Assembly (NCBI RefSeq): GCF_035918095.1
Contig: NZ_CP109137.1
Coordinates: 2,792,001-2,856,000 of the forward strand
Direction: 5' to 3'
Source of the DNA: Streptomyces sp. NBC_01750
GTDB lineage: Bacteria > Actinomycetota > Actinomycetes > Streptomycetales > Streptomycetaceae
Length of the DNA: 64,000 nt
Shown here: one piece after another, positions 9,839 through 18,876 of the stretch
Numbering within the stretch: the first letter of the stretch is position 1
Layout: each line of letters starts with the position of its first letter
The notes under the pieces: generated by a model
Told to the model about the DNA's origin: nothing
The model's database searches: none
Seen by the model: only the letters and a program-made list of their open reading frames with translations
Made by a program: the position numbers and the translations under genes

Positions 9839-10318
9839 ATGACCACCTGGACCCTGGCCCCCGAAGCGTTCGACTCCTCCGACGCGAGCGCCCTGCGGCG
9901 CGAGTACTACGACGAGGTCGCGAGCCGCTACTGGCAGCGCCCCGCGACCACCGAGGAGATCGACCAGGGGCTCAGCGGCGACGGCGCCGAGCAACTCACG
10001 CCGCCCACCGGCCAGTTCGTCGTCGGGCGGTACGGCACCAAGGCCGCGGCCTGCGGCGGGGTGCTGATGCTGGACGCCGAGCGGGCAGAGCTCACGCGCG
10101 TCTTTCTGCGCCGCGCCTTCCGCGGCAGGAGAGGCGCCGCAATCCTGCTGGAGACGCTGGAGAGCGAGGCGCGCAAGCTGGGCGCCCGGCGGATGGTCCT
10201 CAACACCCGGCTCGATCTGATCGAGGCACGGAAGCTCTACGTCCGGAACGGTTACGCCGAGATCCCGGCGTACTGCTCGGGTCCGTACATGGATATCTGG
10301 TACGGCAAGGAACTCTGA
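9839..10318 (+). CDS. GNAT family N-acetyltransferase
   Basis: 159 aa. The acetyl-CoA-binding core is visible as ELTRVFLRRAFRGRRGAAILLE (about residues 82-103, matching R-x-x-G-x-G/A), followed by LGARRMVLNT and ARKLYVRNGYAEI. The acceptor is unknown. TACAGA lies 7 nt before the ATG and no Shine-Dalgarno sequence is seen, suggesting a leaderless mRNA. Confidence 0.9.
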   Translation: MTTWTLAPEAFDSSDASALRREYYDEVASRYWQRPATTEEIDQGLSGDGAEQLTPPTGQFVVGRYGTKAAACGGVLMLDAERAELTRVFLRRAFRGRRGAAILLETLESEARKLGARRMVLNTRLDLIEARKLYVRNGYAEIPAYCSGPYMDIWYGKEL

Positions 10319-10375
10319 CCGGCCCCGGGCACCCGGAGCTGTGAGCCGACCCGGAGCTGTGAGCCGCCCGGGAGC

Positions 10376-12424
10376 TCAGGCCGCGTGGTCCCGCTTCGGC
10401 GGCGGACTGTACGGCCGCTCGGCGTCCGACCCGCACAGCTCCGCGTTCAGCTCCTCCACCAGCTGCACCAGATCGGTCGGCCGCTCCGGCGCCCACCAGT
10501 CGCCCAGCAGCTCCGAGAGGGACTCCTCGCGCGCCTTCGCGAGCCGTACGGCCACCTCGACGCCCGGGTCGGTGAGGATCAGCTGCAGCCCCTCTCGGCG
10601 GGCGAGCCCCCGCTCCTCCACCTGCCGGGCCGCGTCGGTGATGATGTGCAGTGGTACGGGGGTGGCGTCGGCGAGCAGGGCCGGCTCGACCGTGCCGTGG
10701 CGCCTGATCCGCAGCAGCAGCCAACTGGCCTCGGGCAGCAGGTCGTACCCCGCCTTCGCGCCGATCTTCTCGTAGATCTGGCGCCGTCCCTCGCGCGAGC
10801 CCAGCACCGAGAGGGCCCGGGCCACCTCATCGTGAGAGGAGCGCTCGACCGGGTTGGAGGCGAGCGTCTGACTGGTATCGGGCGCGGTGACCGAGCCGCG
10901 CAGCTTGTCCTCCTTGAGGAACCAGGCGATGAGGAAGGCGAGCATCACGACGGGCACGCCGTACAGGAAGACATCGGTGATGGCCGAGGAGTACGCATGG
11001 ATCACCGACGGGCGCAGCGCGGGCGGCAGTTGAGCGATGGAGCGCGGGTCGTCGGCCAGTTGCGCGGCTCCGACGCCGGACGTCCCCGGCCGTCCGGCGA
11101 GCGCTTCGGCGAGTTTGTCCTGGAGCCGCCCGGCGAAGATCGTGCCGAAGATGGCGACGCCGAACGAGGCTCCGATGGAGCGGAAGAAGGTCGCGCCGGA
11201 GGTGGCGACGCCCAGGTCCGCGTAGCTGACCGCGTTCTGGACGACCAGCACGAGCACCTGCATGACCAGGCCGAGACCGGCACCGAAGACGAAGAAGCAC
11301 GCGCTCATCTCCCAGGTGGAGCTGGTCTCCGAGAGCTGGTGGAGCAGTACGAGGCCGATGGCGGTGACACCGGTGCCCGCGATGGGGAAGACCTTCCAGC
11401 GGCCGGTGCGGCTGACGATCTGGCCGGAGCCCGTGGAGGTGAGCAGCATGCCGAGCACCATCGGCAGCATGTGCACACCGGACAGGGTCGGTGTGATGCC
11501 GTGGACGACCTGCAGGAACGTTGGCAGATAGGTCAACGCCCCGAACATCGCGAAGCCGACGATGAAGCTGATGACGGCGACGAGCGTGAAGGTGCGGATC
11601 CGGAAGAGTCTGAGCGGCAGTACGGGTTCGGCGGCGCCCCGCTCGACGTACACGAAAGCGACCAGGAGTACGGCTCCGAGGACGGCGAGCGCGATGATCT
11701 GCGCCGAGCCCCACGCCCAGGTGGTGCCGCCGAGGGAGGCGACCAGGATCAGGCAGGTGGCGACGGCGGCGATGAGGAAGGTGCCGAGGTAGTCGATGGT
11801 GTGCCTGGTCCGCCGTACGGGGATGTGCAGTACGGCAGCGATGACGAGCAGCGCGACGACGCCGACCGGCAGGTTGATGTAGAAGACCCAGCGCCAGCTG
11901 AGGTGTTGGGTGAAGAAGCCGCCGAGCAGCGGGCCGAGGACGCTGGAGGCGCCGAAGACCGCGCCGAACAGGCCCTGGTACTTGCCTCGTTCGCGCGGCG
12001 AGACGATATCGCCGACGATCGCCATCGACAGCACGATCAGTCCGCCGCCGCCGAGTCCCTGCAGAGCGCGGAAGCCGATGAGCTGAGGCATGTTCTGGGC
12101 GATGCCACAGAGCGCGGAGCCGACGAGGAAGATGGCGATGGCGGTCTGGAACAGCTTCTTCCGGCCGTACTGGTCACCGAGCTTGCCCCACAGGGGGGTG
12201 GCAGCGGTCGCGGCCAGCAGGTACGCGGTGACCACCCACGAAAGGTGCTCCAGGCCGCCGAGTTCACTGACGATGGTCGGCAACGCGGTGGCGACGATGG
12301 TCTGGTCGAGGGCGGCGAGCAGCAGACCCAGCAGCAGTGCACCGATGGCGACCATGACGGTCTGCCGTTTCTGGCCCTCACCCGGGGCCGGACTCACGGC
12401 CGGTGTGCTCACTTCCTGGGACAT
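10376..12424 (-). CDS. DHA2 multidrug exporter with C-terminal MarR-like winged helix
   Basis: 682 aa. Residues 20 to about 530 form a 14-helix DHA2/EmrB-type MFS antiporter: [45 protein letters not shown] and the motif-C-like [17 protein letters not shown] region. The final ~150 residues are not transporter. They hold a predicted winged helix ([38 protein letters not shown]) resembling MarR proteins, so the protein may sense ligand or act as its own regulator. ATG 12424 is preceded by GAGG at 8 nt. Substrate unknown. Divergent from the peptidoglycan-binding protein gene. Confidence 0.88.
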   Translation of the reverse strand: MSQEVSTPAVSPAPGEGQKRQTVMVAIGALLLGLLLAALDQTIVATALPTIVSELGGLEHLSWVVTAYLLAATAATPLWGKLGDQYGRKKLFQTAIAIFLVGSALCGIAQNMPQLIGFRALQGLGGGGLIVLSMAIVGDIVSPRERGKYQGLFGAVFGASSVLGPLLGGFFTQHLSWRWVFYINLPVGVVALLVIAAVLHIPVRRTRHTIDYLGTFLIAAVATCLILVASLGGTTWAWGSAQIIALAVLGAVLLVAFVYVERGAAEPVLPLRLFRIRTFTLVAVISFIVGFAMFGALTYLPTFLQVVHGITPTLSGVHMLPMVLGMLLTSTGSGQIVSRTGRWKVFPIAGTGVTAIGLVLLHQLSETSSTWEMSACFFVFGAGLGLVMQVLVLVVQNAVSYADLGVATSGATFFRSIGASFGVAIFGTIFAGRLQDKLAEALAGRPGTSGVGAAQLADDPRSIAQLPPALRPSVIHAYSSAITDVFLYGVPVVMLAFLIAWFLKEDKLRGSVTAPDTSQTLASNPVERSSHDEVARALSVLGSREGRRQIYEKIGAKAGYDLLPEASWLLLRIRRHGTVEPALLADATPVPLHIITDAARQVEERGLARREGLQLILTDPGVEVAVRLAKAREESLSELLGDWWAPERPTDLVQLVEELNAELCGSDAERPYSPPPKRDHAA

Positions 12425-12592
12425 GGCGATCACCTCGGTTCCGCTTCCGGGCCCGACCCGCCGCCCGTTCTCGGACATTCTCCATCCTGATCGGTCTGCC
12501 CGGATATGGCCTGCCGAGCGGCCCCAGGGGCCGTTGGGCCGTCGCGGCGGGCGCTGCATAATCGCTGGCAGCTATTGGGGAGGGAACCTGCC

Positions 12593-13507
12593 ATGACCGG
12601 ACACATGTGTCCTGAATGCGGTGAGCCGCCGGGTGCCGGCGGCAGAGCCGGTCCGGGGTGCCACTGCGCGGAGCGTGCCGCGGGCACGCCGGGGGCGGAG
12701 CGGCAGCCGGGCCTCGCGTCGCCGGGGCACTTCGATCCGCTCCGCATACGGCCCTATGTGACCTTGCGGAGCGTGGACGAGGGCGGTACCGGGGGCGGAG
12801 GGGAGCCCGGCCCGGCGACGGTCCCGCTGATGCTGCCGTACGTGGTGGATCCGGCGGCGGGCGACGAGCCGCACGCGCTCGTTTCCGTGGACCTCACCCC
12901 GGCTCGGCACCGCCGCCCACGGCGGCGGAACACCGGGCTCATGGTGGTCGCGGCGGCGATTGCGGTGGCCGGGACCGCGGCGGTCGCCTCAGGGCTCTTC
13001 TCCGGGGGCAACGAGCGCGAGAAGGCGCTGCCGGACAGGGAGACAAGCATGCCGAGCATTGCCGTCCTGCCGGACGGGCCCTCTTCGTCGCCGAGCCGGT
13101 CCGCATCCGTGTCCGGCCAGGCGTCGGCTTCCCCGTCCGGTACGGCCTCGGCGGCGCGGTTCGCGCCGCGTGCGTCCGCCGGCTTGTCCGGCCCCGCGGC
13201 CCCGGCGGCGGCGCCCTCGTCGGCGTCGTCCACGTCGGCGTCGGCCACCGGCTCGACGCCCCAGGCTACGAGCTGGCGGACATCGGACACGCTGCGGAGC
13301 GGGGACAGCGGGCCTGAGGTCACGGAGCTCCAGCAGCGGCTGGCCGAGGCGTCGCTGTACACGGGCCCGATGGACGGCACGTACAGCGAGAGCGTCGAGG
13401 ACGCGGTGCGGGCCTTCCAGCGGGACCGGCACGTCAGGGGCGATCCCAGAGGCGCGTACGGCCCGAACACCCGCCGCGCGCTGGAGTCCGAAACCCAGGA
13501 GCCCTGA
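12593..13507 (+). CDS. Membrane-anchored peptidoglycan-binding protein with N-terminal Cys cluster
   Basis: 304 aa. The N-terminus has a possible zinc knuckle (CPECGEPPG...CHC). A single transmembrane helix (about residues 112-130) leads to a long Ser/Ala/Thr-rich, wall-spanning linker and a C-terminal PG_binding_1 domain (about 230-300: LRSGDSGPEVTELQQRL, GTYSESVEDAVRAFQRD). The domain would bind cell-wall peptidoglycan outside the cell. GGGGAGGG lies 9 nt before ATG 12593. A role as a wall-state sensor is only a guess. Confidence 0.85.
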   Translation: MTGHMCPECGEPPGAGGRAGPGCHCAERAAGTPGAERQPGLASPGHFDPLRIRPYVTLRSVDEGGTGGGGEPGPATVPLMLPYVVDPAAGDEPHALVSVDLTPARHRRPRRRNTGLMVVAAAIAVAGTAAVASGLFSGGNEREKALPDRETSMPSIAVLPDGPSSSPSRSASVSGQASASPSGTASAARFAPRASAGLSGPAAPAAAPSSASSTSASATGSTPQATSWRTSDTLRSGDSGPEVTELQQRLAEASLYTGPMDGTYSESVEDAVRAFQRDRHVRGDPRGAYGPNTRRALESETQEP

Positions 13508-13549
13508 CGGGCTATGGCGCACACGGCGTCGGCGGCGGACCGTGAGGTG

Positions 13550-13741
13550 ATGAAGAGGTCCTGGCTCCTGCTCGCCCTGCCCGTACTTCCGCTGATCCTG
13601 ATCTCCGGGTTGCTGCTGCGCCGTCGCGCGGAGGGACGCGGCGGCCCCGGCGGTGGTCCGCCGTCCGCCGGAGTGCGCGAACCGCGCCGCCCGAAGCCTT
13701 CTCCGCCGGCCGCCGCGGTGGCGCTGCACGCGGTCCCCTGA
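13550..13741 (+). CDS. Small membrane protein (possible)
   Basis: Short frame beginning MKRSWLLLALPVLPLILISG, one membrane helix followed by an Arg/Pro-rich tail; total about 63 aa. Third codon positions are strongly G/C, like a real gene, and it follows the peptidoglycan-binding gene by 42 bp. An earlier in-frame ATG at 13514 would make 75 aa. No homologue recognised. It could be a chance frame. Confidence 0.35.
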   Translation: MKRSWLLLALPVLPLILISGLLLRRRAEGRGGPGGGPPSAGVREPRRPKPSPPAAAVALHAVP

Positions 13742-13820
13742 ACCGGGGCCGGGTGGACCGGGGCGTCCCGCGGACCGGGGCCGGGTGGACCGGGGCGTCC
13801 CGCGGACCGGGGCCGGGTGG
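13742..13820. repeat. 32-bp tandem repeat, about 2.5 copies
   Basis: Two identical 32-bp units (13742-13773 and 13774-13805, beginning ACCGGGGCCGGGTGGACCGG) and a 15-bp partial third copy lie directly after the small membrane ORF, with no gene over them. Confidence 0.9.
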
Positions 13821-13848
13821 CGCTACCCGCGCCAGTTTTGTATCGTGA

Positions 13849-13905
13849 AGAAACAAAGTGGTTCCGCCCGTATTCCCTGACCGGCGGGCGGAGCCACTTG
13901 TTTCT
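13849..13905 (+). promoter_or_regulatory. Long hairpin in the leader of the HAD phosphatase gene
   Basis: A ~21-bp stem (AGAAACAAAGTGGTTCCGCC on one side, GGCGGAGCCACTTGTTTCT on the other, with one bulge on each arm) encloses a 14-nt loop. It ends 26 nt before the ATG at 13932. Base composition is less GC-rich than the surroundings. It may be an attenuator or the terminator of the upstream gene. Confidence 0.6.
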
Positions 13906-13931
13906 CTTCTCCCGCGCCCTGGAGTACGCCG

Positions 13932-14609
13932 ATGCCGGCAGCCACCCCGTCCGTTCTGAGCGCCCACGCCCTCCTGCTGGACATGGACGGCACCATCGTC
14001 AACTCGGATGCCGTGGTCGAGCGCTGCTGGCGACTCTGGTCGACCGAGCACGGCCTGGACCCGGAAGAGGCGCTCAAGGTCGTCCACGGCCGACAGGGCT
14101 TCGCCACCATGGCGGTACTCCTCCCGGACCGCCCCATGGAGCAGAACTACGCCGACAACCGCGTGATGCTCGCCCAGGAGACCGCGGACATCGACGGCGT
14201 GGTCCCCGTCGCGGGCGCCGCCGCCTTCATGGCCGCCGTCGCCCGGCTGCCGCACGCCCTGGTGACCTCGGCGGACGAGGCACTCGCCCAGGCCCGGATG
14301 ACCGCCGCCGGTCTGCCGATGCCGCGGATCCGGGTCACCGCCGAGCGCGTCGGCGCGAGCAAGCCGGACCCTGAAGGCTTCCTCAAGGGCGCGGCCGAGC
14401 TGGGCTTCCACCCGGCGGACTGCATCGCCTTCGAGGACTCCGAGGCGGGCATTCATGCAGCCCGCGCGGCGGGTATGCGCGTGGTGGGCGTGGGCCCCCG
14501 CGCGGCGGCCCTCTCCCCGGACGCCCATGTCCCGGACCTCACGCACCTGACCGTGACCGAGTGCCCTGACGGCACCATCGAACTGCGGGTGGCACCCCCG
14601 GCGGCCTGA
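13932..14609 (+). CDS. HAD-superfamily sugar phosphatase
   Basis: 225 aa, cytoplasmic. Motif I is LLLDMDGTIVNSD (nucleophile Asp near residue 17), motif II ALVTSA, motif III Lys in GASKPDPEGFL, motif IV in AFEDSEAGIHAARAAGM. The cap type and KPDP spacing place it with subfamily IA beta-phosphoglucomutase/2-deoxyglucose-6-phosphate phosphatase-like enzymes acting on sugar phosphates. Exact substrate unknown. A long hairpin sits in its leader, so expression may be attenuated. Confidence 0.88.
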   Translation: MPAATPSVLSAHALLLDMDGTIVNSDAVVERCWRLWSTEHGLDPEEALKVVHGRQGFATMAVLLPDRPMEQNYADNRVMLAQETADIDGVVPVAGAAAFMAAVARLPHALVTSADEALAQARMTAAGLPMPRIRVTAERVGASKPDPEGFLKGAAELGFHPADCIAFEDSEAGIHAARAAGMRVVGVGPRAAALSPDAHVPDLTHLTVTECPDGTIELRVAPPAA

Positions 14610-14700
14610 CAGCCCAGTCCTCAGGCTCGGCGGCGCGAGCCAACAGCGGCGCCAACCACGGCGCGAGCCAACAGCGCGCGAGTCGATGAGGGAGCGCGCG

Positions 14701-15285
14701 TCAGGGAGCGAGCGCCTCGAAGAGGCTGAAGCCGGCCAGCGCCAGCATCAGACAGGCCGCGACCTTCGTGATCAGCCGCAGCGGTACGTACTTCATCAGC
14801 GTCCGGCCGCCCAGGATGCCCATGCCCGCGACCGCCCACAGCGCCAGCACCGCGCCGACGCCCACCGACAGCGGGCTGTCGTAGCGGGCGGCGAGGTTGG
14901 CGGTCATGACCTGGGTCAGATCGCCGAACTCCGCGACCAGGATGAGCATGAAGCCCGCCCCCGAGACCTTCCAGAAGGACTGGTCCGCCGGGGCCTTGAT
15001 GTTCTCCTCGTCCCCGTCGCCCTTCTTCATGAGCAGCAACAACGCGCCCGCCAGGAAGAGGAGGCCGACCACCGCCTGCACCAGCCGGTGCGGCAGCAGA
15101 GTCAGTACGCTGCCGGCCGCGACCGCGAGCGCGACATGGACGGCGAAGGCGGCCGCGACGCCCGCGAAGACGTACGAGGCGCGGTAGCGGGTGCCGAGCA
15201 TGAGACCGGCGAGCGCGGTCTTGTCGGGGAGTTCGGCGAGGAAGACGACGCCGAAGGTGATCGCCATGACGGTGAAGCTGATCAC
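14701..15285 (-). CDS. GDT1/TMEM165 (UPF0016) family cation transporter
   Basis: 194 aa with six predicted membrane helices in two homologous halves. Each half carries the family E-x-x-D-[KR/L]-T motif: ELPDKTA near residue 18 and EFGDLTQ near residue 122. A charged cytoplasmic loop (KKGDGDEENIK) separates the halves. Family members export Mn2+ or exchange Ca2+/Mn2+ for protons. The usual manganese riboswitch could not be recognised upstream, but a hairpin is present. ATG start. Confidence 0.88.
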   Translation of the reverse strand: MISFTVMAITFGVVFLAELPDKTALAGLMLGTRYRASYVFAGVAAAFAVHVALAVAAGSVLTLLPHRLVQAVVGLLFLAGALLLLMKKGDGDEENIKAPADQSFWKVSGAGFMLILVAEFGDLTQVMTANLAARYDSPLSVGVGAVLALWAVAGMGILGGRTLMKYVPLRLITKVAACLMLALAGFSLFEALAP

Positions 15286-15319
15286 GGGTGGGAGTCCTCA
15301 ATCGGTCGGGGCGCGGCCC

Positions 15320-15357
15320 TGCCGAGAAGTCCTGAATGTTCAGGGGTCGCTTCGGCA
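15320..15357. promoter_or_regulatory. Hairpin upstream of the GDT1 transporter gene
   Basis: A bulged stem-loop: TGCCGA pairs with TCGGCA and an inner CCTGA with TCAGG around ATGT. It lies 35 bp upstream of the minus-strand GDT1 start and about 170 bp after the stop of the FetB-like gene. It could be an mRNA leader element or the terminator of the upstream gene. Confidence 0.45.
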
Positions 15358-15524
15358 CGGCAGCGCCATGAATGTGTACATGGGCACTGCGGCCGAAGGT
15401 CTCGCCGGCGGGCCTCGACGAGGCCGCCTCCGGGCGCCGGCCGGGCACGAGGCCCAGCAGTATGTCGACGTTCCGGCGAAGAGCTACTCCCCTTCTGCTC
15501 GGTCCAGGGTACGGGATACGGCCG

Positions 15525-16265
15525 TCAGGCCGTATCCCGGTAGAGCCGCCCCCGCGCCACCAGTTCCAGCACCACCGACACCGACACGGCTTGCACCGCC
15601 ATCAGCGCGACCAGCACAAACAGCTGCACGGCCCCCGCCAGCACGGGTGATGCCCCGCCCAGCAGCATGCCGACGAACGCGCCCGGCAGTGTGACAACCC
15701 CCACGGTCCTGGTCTGGTCGAGGCCCGGCACCAGCGCGTCGGACGCCGGACTCCGCGCCACCTCGAGCCGGGCGTCACGGTCGAGCAGCCCGAGCGCCAT
15801 CCCCGCCTCCACCTCGCCCCGCCGCAGTCCCAGCTCGTCCAGCGCCCTGCGCCCGGCGAGCACGGTCGCGGTGAGCCCGCCGCCGATGAGGATGCCTGTC
15901 ACCGGGATCAGCGCGATGCCTTTCAGCGGCACCAGGCCCGTGAGCAGCAGCGCGGCGACGACGGGCACGACGCCCGCGGCGATCGGCAGCCAGGCCCACC
16001 ACCAGGTCCGGTTCCCGGTGATGCGCCGGCCCGCCGTCCATACGGCTACGGCGTACATCAGCAGCAGAAAGCCGAGCAGCAGCGGTACGGAACGGACCAC
16101 CCATCCGATCACCAGGGAGACGGCCGCGAGTTGGACCGCCGCCCTTACGCCCGCGACGACGATCTCGCGGGCCCGCCCGAGGTGGGCGACCGCGGCCACC
16201 GTCGCCGCGACCACCAGCAGGACGGCCAGCACGACCCCGAAAGTGACATTGACCGTCAGCAGCAC
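15525..16265 (-). CDS. fetB: UPF0014/FetB-type ABC transporter permease
   Basis: 246 aa, all helical membrane protein. The diagnostic UPF0014 block is present near residue 180: DQTRTVGVVTLPGAFVGMLL, preceded by the ALGLL..ARL segment. E. coli FetB pairs with the ATPase FetA in iron export or iron homeostasis. No ABC ATPase gene is next to it here, so either it uses a distant partner or works alone. GTG start at 16265. Confidence 0.87.
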   Translation of the reverse strand: MLLTVNVTFGVVLAVLLVVAATVAAVAHLGRAREIVVAGVRAAVQLAAVSLVIGWVVRSVPLLLGFLLLMYAVAVWTAGRRITGNRTWWWAWLPIAAGVVPVVAALLLTGLVPLKGIALIPVTGILIGGGLTATVLAGRRALDELGLRRGEVEAGMALGLLDRDARLEVARSPASDALVPGLDQTRTVGVVTLPGAFVGMLLGGASPVLAGAVQLFVLVALMAVQAVSVSVVLELVARGRLYRDTA

Positions 16266-16302
16266 CAGACAACCCTACGCCGCGGCCCGGTATGTGTCGG
16301 TG

Positions 16303-16324
16303 CGTCAGAACACTTGATCTGACG
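16303..16324. promoter_or_regulatory. Inverted repeat upstream of the HNH nuclease
   Basis: CGTCAGA and TCTGACG, perfect 7-bp arms 8 bp apart, in the divergent promoter region between the FetB-like gene and the secreted nuclease. A regulator site or short hairpin; nothing more can be said. Confidence 0.35.
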
Positions 16325-16431
16325 TGCCCATGTCGCCACCCTGTTACCTGGCGCCCACCCCACGGAAACCTTGCGCCGCAAGCATGGCCTCGCCCGAACG
16401 GCCAAGCTCCCCCCACATCAAAGGAGTTCGC

Positions 16432-17085
16432 ATGTCTGGTGTCTACGCGCGTCAAACCCGCCGTATAGCCGTGCTCACCGCCACCGCCGCTCTCGCCACC
16501 ACCGGTCTGCTCGCCACCGCCCCCGCCGCCCAGGCATCCCCGCCCGCCCCCGTCAGCGCCGCCACCGCCCGCACCTACCTCGGTCAGCTGACCGTGGCGG
16601 CCGAGGGTTCCTCCACCGGCTACAGCCGCGACAAGTTCCCGCACTGGATCACTCAGTCGGGCGCATGCAACACCCGTGAGGTCGTCCTCAAGCGCGACGG
16701 TACGAACGTCGTCCAGGACTCCAGCTGTGCGGCGGTCAGCGGCAGTTGGTTCTCCGAGTACGACGGGGCCACCTGGACCGCCGCCGCCGACGTGGACATC
16801 GACCACATGGTGCCGCTCTCCGAGGCCTGGAAGTCCGGCGCGAGCAGCTGGACCACCGCCCAGCGCCAGGCCTTCGCCAACGACCTCACCCGCCCGCAGC
16901 TGATCGCCGTCACCGACAACGTCAACCAGTCCAAGGGTGACCAGGACCCGGCGGAGTGGCTGCCCTCGCGCACCTCGTACCGCTGCATGTACGCCCGGAT
17001 GTGGGTGGACGTGAAGCACTACTACAACCTGAAGGTGGACTCGGCCGAGAAGAGCGCGCTCCAGGGCATCCTGAACGGCTGCTGA
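16432..17085 (+). CDS. Secreted HNH nuclease (DUF1524/GmrSD C-terminal type)
   Basis: 217 aa with a clear signal peptide (RRIAVLTATAALATTGLLAT, cut after AQA near residue 36). The mature protein carries a DHxVPLxxAW box (DIDHMVPLSEAW near residue 118) and a downstream LIAVTDNVNQSKGDQDPAEWLP box, the conserved DUF1524 HNH nuclease arrangement. Four Cys (ACNTRE, SSCAAV, YRCMY, terminal NGC) could form two disulfides. It is predicted to degrade extracellular DNA or RNA. AAGGAG lies 5 nt before ATG 16432. Confidence 0.9.
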   Translation: MSGVYARQTRRIAVLTATAALATTGLLATAPAAQASPPAPVSAATARTYLGQLTVAAEGSSTGYSRDKFPHWITQSGACNTREVVLKRDGTNVVQDSSCAAVSGSWFSEYDGATWTAAADVDIDHMVPLSEAWKSGASSWTTAQRQAFANDLTRPQLIAVTDNVNQSKGDQDPAEWLPSRTSYRCMYARMWVDVKHYYNLKVDSAEKSALQGILNGC

Positions 17086-17143
17086 CCAGCCGCTGACGGT
17101 CCGGACACGATCACGATCGGTACCGCCGGAACCTGGCCGTCGA

Positions 17144-17178
17144 CCTCTGTCGTTCCGTACCGTACGGGACGACAGAGG
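17144..17178. promoter_or_regulatory. 35-bp near-perfect palindrome covering the phoD-like ribosome binding site
   Basis: Two 17-bp arms (CCTCTGTCGTTCCGTAC and GTACGGGACGACAGAGG) separated by one base, with one mismatch that would be a U-G pair in RNA. The 3' arm ends in GAGG, the first half of the GAGGAGGG ribosome binding site for the gene starting at 17188. It may be an operator, an mRNA hairpin that hides the ribosome binding site, or both. Confidence 0.75.
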
Positions 17179-17187
17179 AGGGAACAT

Positions 17188-18876
17188 ATGGCCGATCTGC
17201 GCCTGGGACCACTGCTGCGGTATGTCGACTGGGAATCCGGCGGGAGCGCGACCGTCTGGGTCGAGGCCGACCGCCCGTGCACGGCCGAGGTCCGGTGCGC
17301 GGACGGCGCGCGGGGCGCTTCGCGTACGTTCCGGATCGCAGGCCACCACTACGCGCTGGTGCCGGTGACCGGTCTGACGCCGGGCACCACGACCGCGTAC
17401 GAGGTACTGCTCGACGACGAGCGGGTCTGGCCACCGGCCGGCTCCCTCTTCCCGGACAGCACGATCCGTACGCCCGAAGTCCCCTCCGACGGCATCACCG
17501 TCTCCTTCGGCTCCTGCCGCTGGTCGGCCGCGCCCGACGACGGGCACGACCCGGTGGGGCCGGACGCGCTCGACACCCTCGCCCTCAGGCTGGCGGCCGA
17601 TCCCACCGCCGAACGCCCCGATGTGCTGCTCCTGCTGGGCGACCAGGTCTATGCGGACGAGACGTCCAAGGAGACCAGGTCCTGGCTCGCGACCCGGCGT
17701 GATCTGTCCGAGCCGCCCGGCGCGGAGGTCGCGGACTACGAGGAGTACTCCCGGCTCTACGACGAGTCGTGGAGCGACCCCGAGGTGCGCTGGCTGCTCT
17801 CCACGGTCCCCAGCTGCATGATCTTCGACGACCACGATGTGATCGACGACTGGAACACCAGCGCCTCCTGGCTGGCGGAGATGCGCGAGACGGCGTGGTG
17901 GCAGGACCGGATCCTCAGCGGACTGATGTCGTACTGGGTCTACCAGCACCTGGGCAATCTCTCGCCCGCGGAGCTGGAGTCGGACGAGCTGTACACCGCG
18001 GTGCGGGCAGCCCCCGACGGAACCGACCTCCTCAAGAGCTTCGCCACCGGGGCGGACGCCGATCCTGCCTCAGTGCGCTGGAGTTACCGCCGCGACTTCG
18101 GCCGGACCCGGCTGCTGATGGTGGACACACGCGCCGCCCGGGTCCTCGACGAGAAGAACCGGTCGATGCTCGACGCGGGTGAGGCCGGCTGGGTGCGCGA
18201 GCAGGCGCTGGCCGGGCGGGAGACGTACGACCATCTCCTGATCGGCACCTCACTGCCCTGGCTGCTGCCGCCGCTGATCCATGACGCGGAAAGCTGGAAC
18301 GCCGCGCTGTGCCGGGGCGACCGCGGCGGGCGCTGGGCACGGTTCGGCGAGGATCTGCGCAGACGGGCGGACCTGGAGCACTGGGCGGCCTTCCCCGACT
18401 CCTTCGCCGAGCTGGCGCGACTGTTCGCGGAAGCGGGCAGCGGGGACGGCGCCCCGGCGACGGTATGTGTGCTTTCGGGCGATGTGCACCATGCGTATGT
18501 CGCGGAACCCTCCTGGCCGGACCGCGCGCAGCCGGACGCGCGGGTGCTGCAGCTGACCTGTTCGCCGGTGCACAACTCCATCCCCCGCTCGATACAGGTC
18601 GGCTTCCGCTTCGGCTGGAGCCGGACCGGGCGGCGACTCGGCCGTGCCCTGGCCCGCCACGGCCGGGTGAGCAAGCCGCCGGTCAGCTGGCGCAGGACCG
18701 GCGGTCCGTGGTTCGGCAATCAGCTGATGACGCTGACGCTTCGGGGGCGCTCGGCGGGGCTGCGGCTGGAGCAGGCGCGGGCGCTCGGAAGCGAGCAGAC
18801 CGCGGGCGCACAGCTGGTGACGGTGGAGGAACGGGAACTGACCGCGGACCGTGATGCTTCCCACAGCGGAGCGTGA
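17188..18876 (+). CDS. PhoD-like metallophosphatase
   Basis: 562 aa. Metal-binding blocks of the PhoD (PF09423) fold are visible: SFGSCRW near residue 110, LLLGDQVYADE near 148, IFDDHDVIDDWN near 212, HLLIGTSLPWLLPP near 350, and VLSGDVHHAYV near 428. The family hydrolyses phosphomono- and diesters using Ca2+/Fe3+. No Tat or Sec signal peptide is seen, so this copy is probably cytoplasmic, unlike secreted PhoD. It has an N-terminal beta-sandwich domain (residues 1-95). Strong GAGGAGGG ribosome binding site lies under a palindrome. No PHO box was recognised. Confidence 0.88.
   Translation: MADLRLGPLLRYVDWESGGSATVWVEADRPCTAEVRCADGARGASRTFRIAGHHYALVPVTGLTPGTTTAYEVLLDDERVWPPAGSLFPDSTIRTPEVPSDGITVSFGSCRWSAAPDDGHDPVGPDALDTLALRLAADPTAERPDVLLLLGDQVYADETSKETRSWLATRRDLSEPPGAEVADYEEYSRLYDESWSDPEVRWLLSTVPSCMIFDDHDVIDDWNTSASWLAEMRETAWWQDRILSGLMSYWVYQHLGNLSPAELESDELYTAVRAAPDGTDLLKSFATGADADPASVRWSYRRDFGRTRLLMVDTRAARVLDEKNRSMLDAGEAGWVREQALAGRETYDHLLIGTSLPWLLPPLIHDAESWNAALCRGDRGGRWARFGEDLRRRADLEHWAAFPDSFAELARLFAEAGSGDGAPATVCVLSGDVHHAYVAEPSWPDRAQPDARVLQLTCSPVHNSIPRSIQVGFRFGWSRTGRRLGRALARHGRVSKPPVSWRRTGGPWFGNQLMTLTLRGRSAGLRLEQARALGSEQTAGAQLVTVEERELTADRDASHSGA

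Noticed and set aside
10385..12490. A 701-codon open frame on the plus strand opposite the DHA2 exporter
   Set aside because: It is rich in Asp, Gly, Arg and Glu with no domain, and the minus strand encodes a clear 14-helix transporter. Long antisense frames are expected at this GC content.
15286..15400. Manganese (yybP-ykoY) riboswitch before the GDT1 gene
   Set aside because: I could not match the conserved internal loop sequences; only an ordinary bulged hairpin is present.
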